Assembly (NCBI RefSeq): GCF_000012745.1 | Contig: NC_007404.1 | Location: 1,364,001 to 1,428,000, forward strand | Reading direction: 5' to 3' | Length of the DNA: 64,000 bases | DNA from: Thiobacillus denitrificans ATCC 25259 | GTDB lineage: Bacteria; Pseudomonadota; Gammaproteobacteria; Burkholderiales; Thiobacillaceae | Shown: positions 50,625-62,893 of the stretch, one piece after another | Numbering within the stretch: position 1 is the first letter of the stretch | Layout: the number at the start of each line of letters is the position of its first letter | The notes under the pieces: model-generated | The model's database searches: none | What the model was told of the DNA's origin: nothing | The model's input: the letters and a program-made list of their open reading frames with translations, nothing else | Translations under genes and position numbers: made by a program

Positions 50625-53600
50625 TCAAGGGTGTTCGCCGCTTGAATGAATGGGGTGCGCTGGCGCGTGCGGTTGTGGGCGAGGTCGGCGCATCAGGTAG
50701 TAGGCTGCCGGGATCACAAACATCGACAACAGCGGCGCGGTGATCATGCCGCCCACCATGGGGGCGGCGATGCGGCTCATGACTTCGCTGCCGGTGCCGC
50801 TGCCCAACAGAATGGGCAAGAGGCCGGCGACGATCACCGCTACCGTCATCGCCTTGGGGCGCACGCGCTGCACCGCGCCTTCGCGGATGGCCTCAAGGAG
50901 ATCAGCCTCGCCCAGATCGGCCTCGCCGGTTTTGCCTTCTTCGCGCTTCGCGTCCCAGGCGTTTTTCAGGTACAGCAGCATGATGACGCCGAACTCGGCC
51001 GACACGCCGGCCAGTGCGATGAAGCCGACGCCGGTGGCGACCGACAGCTGGTAGTCCATGGCGTAGAGGAACCACACGCCGCCGGTGAGGGCGAACGGCA
51101 GCGTGGCCATGATGAGCACGGCTTCGTCGAAGCGGCTGAAGGTGAGATAGAGCAGCACGAAGATGATCAGCAACGTGGCGGGCACGACCAGCTTGAGCCG
51201 TGCGTTGGCGCGTTCCATGAACTCGAACTGGCCGGAATAGGCGAGGCTCATGCCGGGTTCGAGCTTGACCCCGGCGGCCACGGCGGCCTGAAGATCGGCC
51301 ACGGTGGAGGCGAGGTCGCGCCCGCGCACGTCGACATAGACCCAGCCCGAGGGCCGCGCATTCTCGCTTTTCAGCATCGGCGGGCCGTCGCTGACCCTGA
51401 CTGCCGCCACCATGCCGAGCGTGATCCGGCTGCCGTTGGGGGCGAGGATGGGCAGCGCGGCGAGCTTGTCGGGCGTGTCGCGCCATTCGCGCGGGTAGCG
51501 CACGTTGATCGGATAACGCGCCAGGCCTTCGACCGTCTCGCCGATGTTTTCGCCGCCGATGAGGTTGGCCACCGCCGACTGCACGTCGCCGATGTTCATG
51601 CCGTAGCGCGCCGCCGCCGCGCGGTCGATGTCGACGTCGACGTAGCGGCCGCCGGTGAGCCGCTCGGCCAGCGCAGAGGAGACGCCGGGCACGGTCTTGG
51701 CGACGCGCTCGACGTCCTGCGCGATGCGGTCGATGTCGGCCAGATGGCTGCCGGCGATCTTGACCCCGACCGGGCTCTTGATGCCGGTGGCGAGCATGTC
51801 GATGCGGTTGCGGATCGGTGGAACCCAGATGTTGGCGAGCCCCGGCACCCTGACCGCGCGATCCAGTTCCTCGACCAGCTCGTCCGGCGTCATACCGGCG
51901 CGCCACTGCTCGCGCGGCTTGAACTGGATCGTGGTCTCGAACATTTCCAGCGGCGCCGGATCGGTCGCGGTCTCGGCGCGCCCGGCCTTGCCGTAGACGC
52001 GGGCTACTTCGGGCACGCTCCGGATCATGCGGTTGGTTTGCTGCAGCAACTCGGAGGCTTTCTGCGCCGACAGCCCCGGCAGGGCCGACGGCATGTAGAG
52101 CAGGTCGCCCTCGTCCAGCGGCGGCAGGAACTCGCCGCCGAGGCGGCTCATGGGCCACAGCGCGGTCAGGAAGATCAGCGCGGCGCCGGCGAGCGTGATT
52201 CCGGGGCGCCTGAGCACGGCTTCCAGCAGCGGGTGGTAGGCGCGGATCAGCCAGCGGTTGAGCGGGTTCTTCGTCTCGTCAGGAATTTTTCCGCGGATCC
52301 AGTAGCCCATCAGCACCGGAATCAGCGTCACCGACAGGCCGGCGGCGGCCGCCATGGCATAGGTCTTGGTGAAGGCCAGCGGGCCGAAGAGCCGCCCTTC
52401 CTGCGCTTCCAGCGTGAACACCGGGATGAAGGACAGGGTGATGATCAAGAGTGAGAAGAACAGCGCCGGGCCGACCTCGGCCGCCGCGTCGGTCACCACC
52501 TTCCAGTGGGTCTCGCCGGCCAGCGTTTCGCCGGGGTGGGCGTGGTGCCAGGCCTCGATTTTCTTGTGGGCGTTTTCGATCATCACCACCGCGGCGTCGA
52601 CCATCGCGCCGATGGCGATGGCGATACCGCCGAGCGACATGATGTTGGCATTGATGCCCTGCTGGCGCATGACGATGAACGCGATCAGCACCCCCAGCGG
52701 CAGCGAGACGATGGCGACAAGCGACGAGCGCAGGTGCCACAGGAAGAGCGCGCACACCAGCGCCACGACGATGAATTCCTCGACCAGCTTGTCGCTCAGG
52801 TTGTCGATCGCGCGGTCGATCAGCTGGCTGCGGTCGTAGGTCGGCACGATTTCGACGCCCGCCGGCAGGCTAACCTTGAGCGTGTCGAGTTTGGCCTTGA
52901 CCGCCGCGATGGTCTCGCGCGCGTTCTTGCCCGAGCGCAGCACCACGACGCCGCCGACCGCCTCGCCCTCGCCGTCGAGCTCGCCGATGCCGCGCCGCAT
53001 CTCGGGGCCGAGCTGGATGTGCGCCACGTCGCCCAGGCTCACCGGCGTCGTCCCCGCGAGCTTGAGCGGAATGGCGCGAAAGTCGGCCACGCTCTCGAGA
53101 TAGCCGCTGGCGCGCACCATGAGTTCGGTCTCGGCCAGTTCCAGCACCGCGCCGCCGGTCTCCTGGTTGGCCGCCCGGATCGCCGCGATCGCCTGGTCAT
53201 GGGTGACGCCGAAACCGGCGAGCTTCACCGGATCGAGCATTACTTGAACCTGCTTGACCATGCCGCCGACGGTGGCCACCTCGGCCACGTTGGGCAGGGT
53301 TTTCAGCTCGTACTTGAGGAACCAGTCCTGCAGGCTGCGCAATTGCGCCAGGTCGTGCTTGCCGGTGCGGTCCACCAGCGCGTACTGGTAAATCCAGCTC
53401 ACCCCGGTCGCGTCCGGGCCCAGCGCCGGCCTGGCCGTCGCCGGCAGCCGGGCCTGCACCTGGCTGAGATATTCCAGCACCCGCGAGCGCGCCCAGTAGA
53501 GATCGGTGCCGTCCTCGAAAATGACGTAGACGAAGCTGTCGCCGAAAAAGGAGAACCCGCGCACCGTCTTCGCGCCCGGCACCGAAAGCATGGTGGTGGC

Positions 53601-53807
53601 GAGCGGATAGGTCACCTGGTTTTCGACGATCTGCGGCGCCTGCCCCGGATACGCGGTGCGGATGATGACCTGAACGTCGGACAGGTCGGGCAGTGCGTCG
53701 ATCGGCGTGGTCTTAACCGCCCAGATGCCCCAGGCCACGGTGAACAGCGTCGCCAGCAGGACCAGGAAACGGTTGGCGACCGACCAGCGAATCAGGCGCG
53801 CAATCAT
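50625..53807 (-). CDS. cusA: Cu/Ag RND efflux pump CusA
   Basis: 1060 aa, full length. Inner-membrane pump of the Cus system. Landmarks: N-terminal [20 protein letters not shown] and [13 protein letters not shown], and the proton-relay helix [20 protein letters not shown] (about 395-414). The start overlaps the cusB stop by 4 bases. It shares only general RND features with the czcA in the same island, so the two pumps are different subfamilies rather than a recent duplication. Confidence 0.92.
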   Translation of the reverse strand: MIARLIRWSVANRFLVLLATLFTVAWGIWAVKTTPIDALPDLSDVQVIIRTAYPGQAPQIVENQVTYPLATTMLSVPGAKTVRGFSFFGDSFVYVIFEDGTDLYWARSRVLEYLSQVQARLPATARPALGPDATGVSWIYQYALVDRTGKHDLAQLRSLQDWFLKYELKTLPNVAEVATVGGMVKQVQVMLDPVKLAGFGVTHDQAIAAIRAANQETGGAVLELAETELMVRASGYLESVADFRAIPLKLAGTTPVSLGDVAHIQLGPEMRRGIGELDGEGEAVGGVVVLRSGKNARETIAAVKAKLDTLKVSLPAGVEIVPTYDRSQLIDRAIDNLSDKLVEEFIVVALVCALFLWHLRSSLVAIVSLPLGVLIAFIVMRQQGINANIMSLGGIAIAIGAMVDAAVVMIENAHKKIEAWHHAHPGETLAGETHWKVVTDAAAEVGPALFFSLLIITLSFIPVFTLEAQEGRLFGPLAFTKTYAMAAAAGLSVTLIPVLMGYWIRGKIPDETKNPLNRWLIRAYHPLLEAVLRRPGITLAGAALIFLTALWPMSRLGGEFLPPLDEGDLLYMPSALPGLSAQKASELLQQTNRMIRSVPEVARVYGKAGRAETATDPAPLEMFETTIQFKPREQWRAGMTPDELVEELDRAVRVPGLANIWVPPIRNRIDMLATGIKSPVGVKIAGSHLADIDRIAQDVERVAKTVPGVSSALAERLTGGRYVDVDIDRAAAARYGMNIGDVQSAVANLIGGENIGETVEGLARYPINVRYPREWRDTPDKLAALPILAPNGSRITLGMVAAVRVSDGPPMLKSENARPSGWVYVDVRGRDLASTVADLQAAVAAGVKLEPGMSLAYSGQFEFMERANARLKLVVPATLLIIFVLLYLTFSRFDEAVLIMATLPFALTGGVWFLYAMDYQLSVATGVGFIALAGVSAEFGVIMLLYLKNAWDAKREEGKTGEADLGEADLLEAIREGAVQRVRPKAMTVAVIVAGLLPILLGSGTGSEVMSRIAAPMVGGMITAPLLSMFVIPAAYYLMRRPRPQPHAPAHPIHSSGEHP

Positions 53808-55297
53808 TTGGCGCCCCCCGTCTTGTCGGTCTTGACGAGTTTTTCGACTACCAGCCCGTCGGCGGTCTCGCGCGCGCCGACCCTCACCCGGTCGCCCGCC
53901 TTCAGGCCCTTGGCGAGTTCAGGGCGGGCCAGCGGAAACTCCATGGTCATGCCGGGCATCGCCAGGGTCTTGAAGGGGCCGTGGGTGAGCGTCACATATT
54001 CGGCGGAAATGTCGTCGATTACGCCATCAGCCTCGTGCAGCGCGGCCGGCGCGGCGGCCGCTTCGCCTGTCCCGCGCGCGACGATGCCCTGCAGGCTGGC
54101 TTCGGAGTCAATCAGGAACTGGCCGCTGGCGACGACTTTCTGGCCCTCGGCGAGGCCGGACAGGATGACGGTGTCGCTGCCCGACTCGGCGCCCAATGTG
54201 ACTTCGACCGGCCGGTAGCGCCCCTCAGCCTCCGCCACGACGACGAGCGCGCGGCGTCCGGTGCGGATCACCGCTTCGGTTGGCACGCGCAGCGCCGAGT
54301 CGCCGCCCGCCCCCCTGAGGCTGACCTGCGCGGTCAATCCCGGCCGCAGGCGCCCGCCGGGATTGGGCAGTTCGACTCGGACCCTCAGCGTGCGGGCGGT
54401 ATCGTCCAGCGCCGGCAGCAGCGCGGTGACGCGGCCCTGCACCGGTTCGCCCGGAAACGCAGCGAAATGGGCCTCGGCCGCCTGCCCGATCCGCACCGAG
54501 CCGGCGCGGGCTTCCGGCACCGCGACGTCGAGCCAGACGGTGCCGATGCCGTTGATGCGCGCCAAAGTCTGGCCGCCCATCACGGTCATGCCGGCGCGCA
54601 CGTCGAGTTCCTGGATCACGCCGCCCCGCGGCGCGGTGATCGCAATGCGATTCCTGATCTTGCCGCGGGCGGCGACGTCGCGAATCAGGCTTTCCGGCAT
54701 GCCGCTCAAGCGCATGCGCTCGCGCGCGGCGCCTTCCAGTGAGGGGTCGCCCAGCGCCTTGAGCGCCAGGTACTCCTGCTGCACCGCCGCCCACTCCGGC
54801 ACCAGCAGTTCCGCGATCAAGGCGCCCGATCGAACGACATCGTTCGGCGCCAGCCTAGCCACGCGTTCCACGAAGCCGCCGCTGCGCGCCTGCACGATCG
54901 CCACCTCGCGCTCGTCGAAGCCGACGACGCCGGTCGCCGTCACGTCGCTGCCGAAGGGTGCGTGGGTGACGGTGGCCAGACGCACGCCCAGGTTCTGCGC
55001 CACCCAGGGGTCGATTTTGACGGTTGCGGCATCGCCGCCTTCGTCGGCGTATTTGGGCACCAGATCCATGTCCATGAAAGGCGACTTGCCGGGCTTGTCG
55101 AATTTTTGCTGCGGCACCATCGGGTCGTACCAGTACAGCACGGTGCGACCATGCTGCGCGGGGGCCGCGGTGTGGGTATCCTGCGTATCCGTGGGGTAGC
55201 GGCCGGCCCACCAGAGGCCGGCCGCCACGCCGGCGGCGAGCAGTGCAACCACGACGAAGAGGCCCAGCACGGTTTTTTTAATCGTTTGGCGATTCAT
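53804..55297 (-). CDS. cusB: Periplasmic adaptor CusB with fused CusF domain
   Basis: 497 aa. After a membrane anchor (about 8-29) comes a heavy-metal-binding domain ([20 protein letters not shown] and FMDMDLVP), then the adaptor lipoyl and barrel domains, and at the C-terminus a CusF-like domain (about 418-490; [19 protein letters not shown]). The fused domain has Met in the place of the CusF Trp (LAMPGMTM instead of LxWPxMxM). The gene overlaps cusA and cusC by four bases each, so the three are translationally coupled. Confidence 0.9.
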   Translation of the reverse strand: MNRQTIKKTVLGLFVVVALLAAGVAAGLWWAGRYPTDTQDTHTAAPAQHGRTVLYWYDPMVPQQKFDKPGKSPFMDMDLVPKYADEGGDAATVKIDPWVAQNLGVRLATVTHAPFGSDVTATGVVGFDEREVAIVQARSGGFVERVARLAPNDVVRSGALIAELLVPEWAAVQQEYLALKALGDPSLEGAARERMRLSGMPESLIRDVAARGKIRNRIAITAPRGGVIQELDVRAGMTVMGGQTLARINGIGTVWLDVAVPEARAGSVRIGQAAEAHFAAFPGEPVQGRVTALLPALDDTARTLRVRVELPNPGGRLRPGLTAQVSLRGAGGDSALRVPTEAVIRTGRRALVVVAEAEGRYRPVEVTLGAESGSDTVILSGLAEGQKVVASGQFLIDSEASLQGIVARGTGEAAAAPAALHEADGVIDDISAEYVTLTHGPFKTLAMPGMTMEFPLARPELAKGLKAGDRVRVGARETADGLVVEKLVKTDKTGGAK

Positions 55298-56583
55298 TGT
55301 TTTTCTCCGGTCAAATCGGGTTCGCTGTAGGCATAGAGCAGGCGGGCGGCCAACTGTCGGCGCTCGCCTTCGAGCGCGATGGCCATGAGTTCGGCGTCGA
55401 TGCGCTCGCGCCGCGCCATCACCAGATCGACGAGCTCGCCCTTGCCGCTGCGCCAGGCCGCCAGCGCCAGATCCACCTTTTCGCCGGCCAGCGGCAGCAG
55501 CACTTCGCGCTGGCGCTTGACGGCGAGGGCGAGGCGCTGGTGCTCAGCAAAATCCGTCTCCAGCATCGCCGCGTGTTCGCGCAACACCGCTTCGCGTTCG
55601 GCATCAAGTCCTTCGCGCTCGGCAAGCCGGGCCGCGATCTTCGGATCCTGGCGGGCGGCGGCAAACACCGGCAGGTCAAAGCTCACCTGCACCATGGCCA
55701 TATCGCCGAACCGCGCGCCGCGCTTCTGGTATGCCAGTTCCAGCGTCCAGTCGGGTTTCTTCTCAGCGCGGGCTTCGGCCGCTTCCGCATCCAGCACGCG
55801 CCCCCTAGGCTCGAATATCGCCAGCTCCGGGTGATCATGCAGCGCGTGCGCGAGCTTGCCGTGGACGACCGGCCAGTCCGGAACGCTGCCTTCCAGTGGC
55901 GCCTCCGCCCGCGGCCCGACCCAGCGTCTGAGCGCCGCGATGGCTTGTTGGCGGCGCGCAGTCAGCTCATCCCGGCGCGCATCGATCATCGCGGCTTCCT
56001 GACGCGACGCCAGCGCCTCCAGCGCACTGCCCTTGCCGCCGGCGATACGGGCACGCACCACGGCATCTAACAGGTGGTTCTCGCCCTCCAGCGAATCGAT
56101 GCGGGCGAGCTGGCGCTCGACGGCATCCCGCGCAATCCAGGCGACCGCCGTTTCCCGCAACACAGCGAGCCGGGTGATGCGTGTTTGCGCTTCCGCCTGG
56201 GCAACGCGTCCCTGCGCCGCCGAAACGCGGGCAGCACGCTTGGCGGCGTTGGGGAATTCCTGCATGAGGCCGAGGCGCTGCATGGTCATGCCGTCGCCGG
56301 TCAGGCTGAAACGGTCGGCGCCTTCAATAGGCAGGTTGTCGATGCCGAGCACCAGCTTTGGATCCGGCAATTCGCCGGCCGGAATCGCTGTTTTGCGCGC
56401 GGCGTCGCTCTGCGCCGCGACGCTGCGCAATACTGGGGTTTCCCGCACGGCCAGCGCGAGCGCGTCATCGAAGGAAAGAGACGCCGCGCATGCCGTGCTG
56501 GCGAGGCCCGACAGTGCGAACAGCGCAACGCTACGGCAAAGCGTGGGCCGCAGCGTGCGGGCGGCAGATAGGGAGGTGACCAT
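55294..56583 (-). CDS. cusC: Outer-membrane channel CusC (TolC family)
   Basis: 429 aa from ATG 56583, with GGAG 7 bases upstream; an ATG 18 codons earlier lacks a good site. A signal peptide (FALSGLASTACA) and two OEP repeats (LSFDDALALAVRETPVLRS; FGDMAMVQVSFDLPVFAAA) are visible. It forms the outer-membrane exit of the Cus pump. It is the first gene of the cusCBA set. Confidence 0.88.
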   Translation of the reverse strand: MVTSLSAARTLRPTLCRSVALFALSGLASTACAASLSFDDALALAVRETPVLRSVAAQSDAARKTAIPAGELPDPKLVLGIDNLPIEGADRFSLTGDGMTMQRLGLMQEFPNAAKRAARVSAAQGRVAQAEAQTRITRLAVLRETAVAWIARDAVERQLARIDSLEGENHLLDAVVRARIAGGKGSALEALASRQEAAMIDARRDELTARRQQAIAALRRWVGPRAEAPLEGSVPDWPVVHGKLAHALHDHPELAIFEPRGRVLDAEAAEARAEKKPDWTLELAYQKRGARFGDMAMVQVSFDLPVFAAARQDPKIAARLAEREGLDAEREAVLREHAAMLETDFAEHQRLALAVKRQREVLLPLAGEKVDLALAAWRSGKGELVDLVMARRERIDAELMAIALEGERRQLAARLLYAYSEPDLTGEKQ

Positions 56584-56696
56584 GTTCCAACTCCTTGCGA
56601 GAACGGCAACATCAGACCGGTAGCGGCGTGATGGCACGAAATAGCCGAACTGTCGTCCGCGCGGGGCGAACGCAGTGCAGCACTCGGTTCAGGAAA

Positions 56697-57041
56697 TCAG
56701 AATTGCGCCGGCGGTCGCCAGGCGGTGGGAGGGTCGAAGGAGGGCATGTCCGCAGTGACATGCGGGAAGCGGGTGGCCGTAACCTGCTCCTGCGGCACGA
56801 CATCGAGCGTGACAGCCGAAAAATGCTGGCCGCCGGTTTGACAGAGGTGGCTGGATTTGCAGGGCGTGCCGGACGATTCCGGCTCGTCGCAGCAGTCGTG
56901 CGCCGCAGCCGCATCCGTCAGCGCCATCATGCCGGAGCCCTCCATGGGGCAGGGTACCAGCGGCTGCGCAAAGTGCGCATATCCCTGCAGCGGAACCGCA
57001 AGAGAAAGCAGCAGGAAGAGAACTACCCGAAGTCGACGCAT
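56697..57041 (-). CDS. Small Cys-rich exported protein
   Basis: 114 aa. It has a signal peptide ([17 protein letters not shown]). The mature part carries six cysteines in a short stretch (CPMEGSGM..., [21 protein letters not shown]), resembling the DUF2946-like proteins seen beside cus and copper genes. It lies 113 bp upstream of cusC and is probably co-transcribed. Metal binding is likely but inferred. Confidence 0.7.
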   Translation of the reverse strand: MRRLRVVLFLLLSLAVPLQGYAHFAQPLVPCPMEGSGMMALTDAAAAHDCCDEPESSGTPCKSSHLCQTGGQHFSAVTLDVVPQEQVTATRFPHVTADMPSFDPPTAWRPPAQF

Positions 57042-57059
57042 GATTTGACTTTAACGTGC

Positions 57060-57256
57060 GCGGCCGGGTCAAGCAAGCGCACGCCGATTAAGGCATCCCA
57101 CCGCCCGTGAGCTTCGCAAGCGCCACCGTGATATAGGCGGAGCCCCGTGGCAGCCGGATGTGGTGTGAGCAACCACGCGAGCTTGTCCTGCCTAAGCACC
57201 AGCCACGGCAGGTAGCAGCCGACGATTTCCGCCGCCGCGGTGATGGCGAACAGCAA
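57060..57256 (-). pseudogene. Broken ynfA (UPF0060) gene
   Basis: The minus strand reads [20 protein letters not shown], the first transmembrane helix of YnfA, then after an internal deletion [10 protein letters not shown] and, in shifted frames, pieces such as GRWDALIGV that match the RWD segment near its end. Most membrane helices are missing, so it is not functional. Confidence 0.65.
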
Positions 57257-57274
57257 GGAGACTTTGATCCGTCG

Positions 57275-57682
57275 TCAGCTCCCTTTCAGCGATGCAATGA
57301 GCGGACACCGAACATCTCCGCTAATAGCGCAGCAGCGCTGGATCAGGTCGGCCAGTACGCGTTCGATACGCCGCAGGTCGGCGAGACGGGCGCGCACGTC
57401 CACGAGCTTGCGTTCGGCCTGCGCGCGCGCTTCGCTGCAATGCGAACCGTCCTCGAGTTCGAGCAGCTCGGCGATCTCGTCCAGACTGAAGCCCAGGCGC
57501 TGCGCGGCCTTGATGAACTGCATCCGCGACACATCGGACGTCGTATAGCGGCGAATGCTGCCATAGGGCTTGTCCGGCTCCGGCAACAGGCCCCTTCGCT
57601 GATAGAACCTTATTGTTTCCACATTGACCCCGACGGCCTTGGCGAAGGCGCCGATGCTCAGATTCCCTAGATTGCTCTCCAT
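57275..57682 (-). CDS. merR: Mercury-responsive regulator MerR
   Basis: 135 aa, a close match to classical MerR: N-terminal winged helix ([20 protein letters not shown]) and a dimer helix. The three Hg(II)-binding cysteines are at C82, C117 and C126 exactly as in Tn21/Tn501 MerR, with an extra C118. It represses and, on binding mercury, activates merTPA by untwisting the operator DNA. It is transcribed divergently from merT. Confidence 0.96.
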   Translation of the reverse strand: MESNLGNLSIGAFAKAVGVNVETIRFYQRRGLLPEPDKPYGSIRRYTTSDVSRMQFIKAAQRLGFSLDEIAELLELEDGSHCSEARAQAERKLVDVRARLADLRRIERVLADLIQRCCAISGDVRCPLIASLKGS

Positions 57683-57687
57683 ACAAC

Positions 57688-57718
57688 TTGACTCCGTACA
57701 TAACTACGGAAATAAGGT
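57688..57718 (+). promoter_or_regulatory. merT promoter with MerR operator
   Basis: -35 TTGACT (57688-57693), -10 TAAGGT (57713-57718), with a 19-bp spacer. The dyad TCCGTA-N6-TACGGA (57693-57698 / 57705-57710) lies between them. The over-long spacer with a centred dyad is the hallmark of MerR-controlled promoters. Confidence 0.95.
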
Positions 57719-57742
57719 TACGGTATTTCGAAAGGAGACGCC

Positions 57743-58096
57743 ATGTCGCAAGGGAAAACCGGACGCTTGCCACTCATCGGCGGCGCTATCGCTGCCGTCG
57801 CCGCCTCCCTGTGCTGCGTCGGTCCCCTGGTGCTGGTCATGCTCGGCATCGGCGGCGCCTGGGTGGCGAATCTCGCCGTGCTGGAGCCGTTCCGGCCCTA
57901 CTTTCTCGGGGCCGCCGTCATTGCCCTGTTCTTCGCCTGGAAAAAGATCTACCGGGCACCGGCCGCCGCCTGCACGCCGGCTTCCCTGTGTGCCATGCCG
58001 CAGACCAACCGCGTGTACAAGATGATGTTCTGGGTTGTGGCCGCGCTCGTCGCGCTCGCCCTGATCTTCCCCGACCTCGCACCGCTGTTCTACTGA
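57743..58096 (+). CDS. merT: Mercuric ion transporter MerT
   Basis: 117 aa, three transmembrane helices. The first helix carries the vicinal pair C24-C25 (SLCCVGPL) and the cytoplasmic loop another pair (C77, C83), the route by which Hg(II) passes from MerP to MerA. AAAGGAG precedes the ATG. Confidence 0.96.
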   Translation: MSQGKTGRLPLIGGAIAAVAASLCCVGPLVLVMLGIGGAWVANLAVLEPFRPYFLGAAVIALFFAWKKIYRAPAAACTPASLCAMPQTNRVYKMMFWVVAALVALALIFPDLAPLFY

Positions 58097-58108
58097 AGGC
58101 GTCTCGCT

Positions 58109-60057
<1,949 letters not shown>

Positions 60058-60251
60058 ATCACTCTGGCGCTTACGGTGCGAGCGGGTGTAGTCCTGGATT
60101 TGCGACCGGACTTCTTCGATCGTCTGAATCCGGCCGAATTGCAGCGATCTCTTCACTACAGCGTGAGGTGGAAGAGGGACAGGCCAAGGTAGGTGCCTTA
60201 CTTCTGGAGAAGGCGCCTCAAACTTCCCGTTTGAGAAAGCCCAGAGTGGGC
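60058..60251. other. Intergenic after merA
   Basis: No gene recognised. The minus strand shows RIQTIEEVRSQIQDYTRSH, which may be the tail of a decayed transposase, but I cannot assign it. Confidence 0.3.
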
Positions 60252-60273
60252 AAAAAAAAAGCCAGTAGGCTTT
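60252..60273 (-). terminator. Terminator of the antitoxin gene
   Basis: On the minus strand AAAGCC-TACT-GGCTTT is followed by a run of T (nine in total). The 5' arm overlaps the antitoxin stop codon. Confidence 0.8.
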
Positions 60274-60769
60274 AGGAAAATACGCCGTATTCGATCCTGC
60301 CGAGCAGGTCTTTAACAATCTCCGTCCCGATGTCCGTATCGAGCATTGACATAGGGGTCAGCCCGCCGAGAGCGGCGTTTGGGGATCTCAACCAGACGAG
60401 ACCGTTAGCTCGATGATCGAAAACGTCCCCGGCACGTACGACCACCCGTGCTAATCGGTATAGCCGGTCGGACTCGTTGGGGGTGAGAATTAGCATACGC
60501 CGGCGCCGCGCCAATGTCCTTACCGAAAGGCCAAGCATTTTTGCTAGCTCTGCATCCGTCGCATTGATATTTTGGCCGAACGAGTCCAAGGCTCGGGAAG
60601 AGAAACCTTTGCGTATCGCGAATAGCCAATCCGTCGGCACGATCGGTTTCTGGTCGTCGGCCGTCATTCTTCCCAGCAGAGAAGCCAACTCCGCCGCACT
60701 ATCCTGGGTATCGGCCTTCTTCGTAGCGTGGCTGTTTCTTATGCCTTGACGTTTCGTGATCGCGACCAT
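60272..60769 (-). CDS. MbcA/ParS/Xre-type antitoxin, orphan
   Basis: 165 aa. The DUF2384/MbcA-ParS family features are clear: PTDWLFAIRKGFSSRALDSF, a helix-turn-helix (LAKMLGLSVRTLARRRR) and the C-terminal NAALGGLTPMSMLDTDIGTE ... GRIEYGVFS that plugs the toxin active site. In complete RES-Xre systems the RES toxin gene follows immediately; here the stop codon sits in a terminator and no toxin is present. It may be a remnant, or act as a stand-alone regulator. Confidence 0.88.
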   Translation of the reverse strand: MVAITKRQGIRNSHATKKADTQDSAAELASLLGRMTADDQKPIVPTDWLFAIRKGFSSRALDSFGQNINATDAELAKMLGLSVRTLARRRRMLILTPNESDRLYRLARVVVRAGDVFDHRANGLVWLRSPNAALGGLTPMSMLDTDIGTEIVKDLLGRIEYGVFS

Positions 60770-61187
60770 GTGTCCTTCGTCACTACTGAACGTCCCAATT
60801 CCGATTGCTTTTCGAAGGGTCGGCGGGACCGTAGTGTTCCTTCATGACCTTAACCGTTATGGTAGTCGGCTCCAACTCTGGGGACTGCTTGCAATACGAT
60901 ATTTATCTCGCGGGCTGCTGAGCGACTAAAGGGCGCCACAGCCGTGGACGCAATAGTGCGACTATTCCGATGCGCGAAAATCGTGGACAGAAATAAGCTA
61001 ATTTTCGGCCGATAGCCGGGCCTAGCCGGATCATGTTCCAACTTGGCGATTCGACCGCTGGTATTCTGTCCGCGCGCTACGACAATCGTGGTGCAACTCA
61101 GTAGTCGGCTGACCATGACTCGGAAGTAAAATTCTGCAATTGCGGCGGCAGCATAATTTCAAACTTTTAGTTCCGAAAATTTCGCAC
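60770..61187. other. Subterminal region of the right island end
   Basis: No convincing gene. The sequence is richer in AT toward 61187, as expected for the region just inside a transposon end. Confidence 0.4.
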
Positions 61188-61210
61188 ATTTACTTCGGCG
61201 GACTCGTACA
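61188..61210 (-). repeat. Right end motif of Tn7-like element
   Basis: The reverse strand reads TGTACGAGTCCGCCGAAG then TAAAT inward from 61210. It matches the left end at 30875 with a one-base indel, in inverted orientation, as expected of terminal inverted repeats. Confidence 0.6.
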
Positions 61211-61225
61211 CCCGCTGTAGGAACG

Positions 61226-61548
61226 AGAGCAACCTGCTAACTCCGAGCCAAAAGAATCAATATCTTAGGAAACGGACTTTTCTGCTACACACGGGATTTG
61301 TTCCAACTTTGCAAGTTAATTTTGGCAAATTCTTTTTTTGCGCTTGAAGAAAGTGAAACGGTGGTTGCTGGTAGGCTGATAGGCGCGCGCGTTTTTTTTG
61401 CTGTCCGGTGCCACTTGTGCATATGGTTAATCCATATGGCATCATTCGCCTCCTACGGAAATAGCGCTTCAACCGCACGGTGCCTAGCATCGACTGGCTG
61501 CCGATGATCACGAACTCGTACTGTCCGTGATATCCCCGCTGGCACGTA
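61226..61548. other. AT-rich region with palindrome outside right end
   Basis: It begins with the 13-mer AGAGCAACCTGCT (61226-61238). CATATGG-TTAAT-CCATATG (61420-61438) is a perfect 7-5-7 dyad. No gene is recognised; the dyad could be a regulator site or a cruciform. Confidence 0.35.
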
Positions 61549-62274
61549 TCATGTGCTCGAGTTCTTCTCACGACGCTGCCTCTCCTTGGAGCATCCGGCG
61601 TCTTGCGAAGTGTCTGGAGTTCCGCCGATCACAACCCCTCTCTCAAGGTCCCTTACTTGCTCCAGGACGCGTTGGCGAGTTTCTTCCGGAAGGACGGTGA
61701 CGAGGGGCGAGGCTTGCCGTAGCTGCTGAGCGTGTCGAGTGCGGCCAAGTGCCTTGCGCCAGGAACCGGAACCCAGGATATTCAGCCACTCGAGCCACAG
61801 GCTCGCGGAGCGCGCGTCGCCGGTGGCGAGCCAGCGCTTGGCGGTGTTCTCGGCCTGCCGCACCAGTGTTGGGTTGGCCTTGGCCAACCGTACGGCCTCC
61901 TCGTGGAGCGCCAGACTCTGCAAGTCCTGAAGCCGGTGCTTGCCTTCGTCTGCCGAAATATGTACCTGCACGACTGGCGCCGTACGTCGAGATCTCGCCG
62001 CGGCAGAGTCTGCGGGAGCCGGCTGCAGGGTGTCTCCGGCCAGCAGAGCCAACTCGCCGCTGATGCCCAAGGCAGACATTACGCGCAGGTAGGTGCCCAA
62101 GGAGGGGGCTGGATCGCCGGCTTCGACCGCTCGCAGCGTGTTGCGGGTAATCCCGACGCGCGCGGCCATCTCGACCGTTCCAAGCCCATTTGCTTTCCGC
62201 AGCCCTTTGAGACGGTCGCCCAACTGTAGCAACAGCTGGCGTTCGAGGACAATGTTAATTTCTGAAGTGCTCAT
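61549..62274 (-). CDS. XRE-family DNA-binding protein (antitoxin-like)
   Basis: 241 aa from ATG 62274. Residues about 10-75 form an XRE helix-turn-helix (LGDRLKGLRKANGLGTVEMA, ARVGITRNTLRAVEAGDPAP). The C-terminal half (LHEEAVRLAKANPTLVRQAE; ITVLPEETRQRVLEQV-like) is helical and resembles proteins that, from memory, are often paired with AbiEii-type nucleotidyltransferase toxins. No such partner is adjacent. A dyad just before the start suggests autoregulation. Confidence 0.7.
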   Translation of the reverse strand: MSTSEINIVLERQLLLQLGDRLKGLRKANGLGTVEMAARVGITRNTLRAVEAGDPAPSLGTYLRVMSALGISGELALLAGDTLQPAPADSAAARSRRTAPVVQVHISADEGKHRLQDLQSLALHEEAVRLAKANPTLVRQAENTAKRWLATGDARSASLWLEWLNILGSGSWRKALGRTRHAQQLRQASPLVTVLPEETRQRVLEQVRDLERGVVIGGTPDTSQDAGCSKERQRREKNSST

Positions 62275-62276
62275 TT

Positions 62277-62292
62277 GGTTAACAACGTAACC
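62277..62292. promoter_or_regulatory. Dyad upstream of XRE gene
   Basis: GGTTA-ACAACG-TAACC lies 3 bases before the XRE start codon, well placed for autorepression by the encoded protein. Confidence 0.4.
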
Positions 62293-62573
62293 ATAAACTA
62301 GCGCTTTGAGCAAATTATTGACCAAATTATCGGCCTGCCGTCAGCGCAGCGGGAAACATGGAAGCGCGACTTCCTTCGAGGCGCGCCCTTCATCGGCGAC
62401 CACAACGAGGTGGAATGTCCCCGCCGCGCGGCGATAATGGCTGGGATTTGAGGATCGATACCCGGGCTGGGCTGGGTTTAGCAACAGTATGCGCTGGCAC
62501 CCAATAGAAGGTTCTCGCGATCGGCAGTCCTGGCCACGGAAGCGGAGCCTAGCACCTCGATTAAGCCGGCCGG
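62293..62573. other. Intergenic XRE-HsdM fragment
   Basis: No gene or clear signal seen. Confidence 0.3.
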
Positions 62574-62725
62574 TCATCGGCCTAAGACGTTACGCGAACG
62601 TAGAACCCTCTCGCCCTTCTCGAAGAACAGCAGGTTGGTGCCGATGCTGGCGTAGGGCTTGAACACGCTGTTGGGCAGGCGAACGATGGTGTGCAGGTCG
62701 CACTCCTGCAGCAGGTGTTCCTTAA
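62574..62725 (-). pseudogene. Type I restriction methyltransferase (HsdM) fragment
   Basis: The minus strand reads HLLQECDLHTIVRLPNSVFK and PYASIGTNLLFFEKGE, the conserved middle of HsdM N6-adenine methyltransferases. It then runs into a stop after NVLGR. Only about 50 residues survive and no NPPF or FxGxG motif is present. Confidence 0.75.
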
Positions 62726-62893
62726 CCCGCCGTTCACTCCGGCGGAGGTCAAGGGAATGCTGGGCGGGAAAACGGGCTCCCCAGAGCGCAGCACCTAAGT
62801 CCCGCTAGGGCCCAGGCTCTAAGGGCCGCCAGGAGCCAGTCGTGTCGGTGGCGCCGACCCCCAGAGCCTTTCCAAAACCGTCCGGCAGCACAT

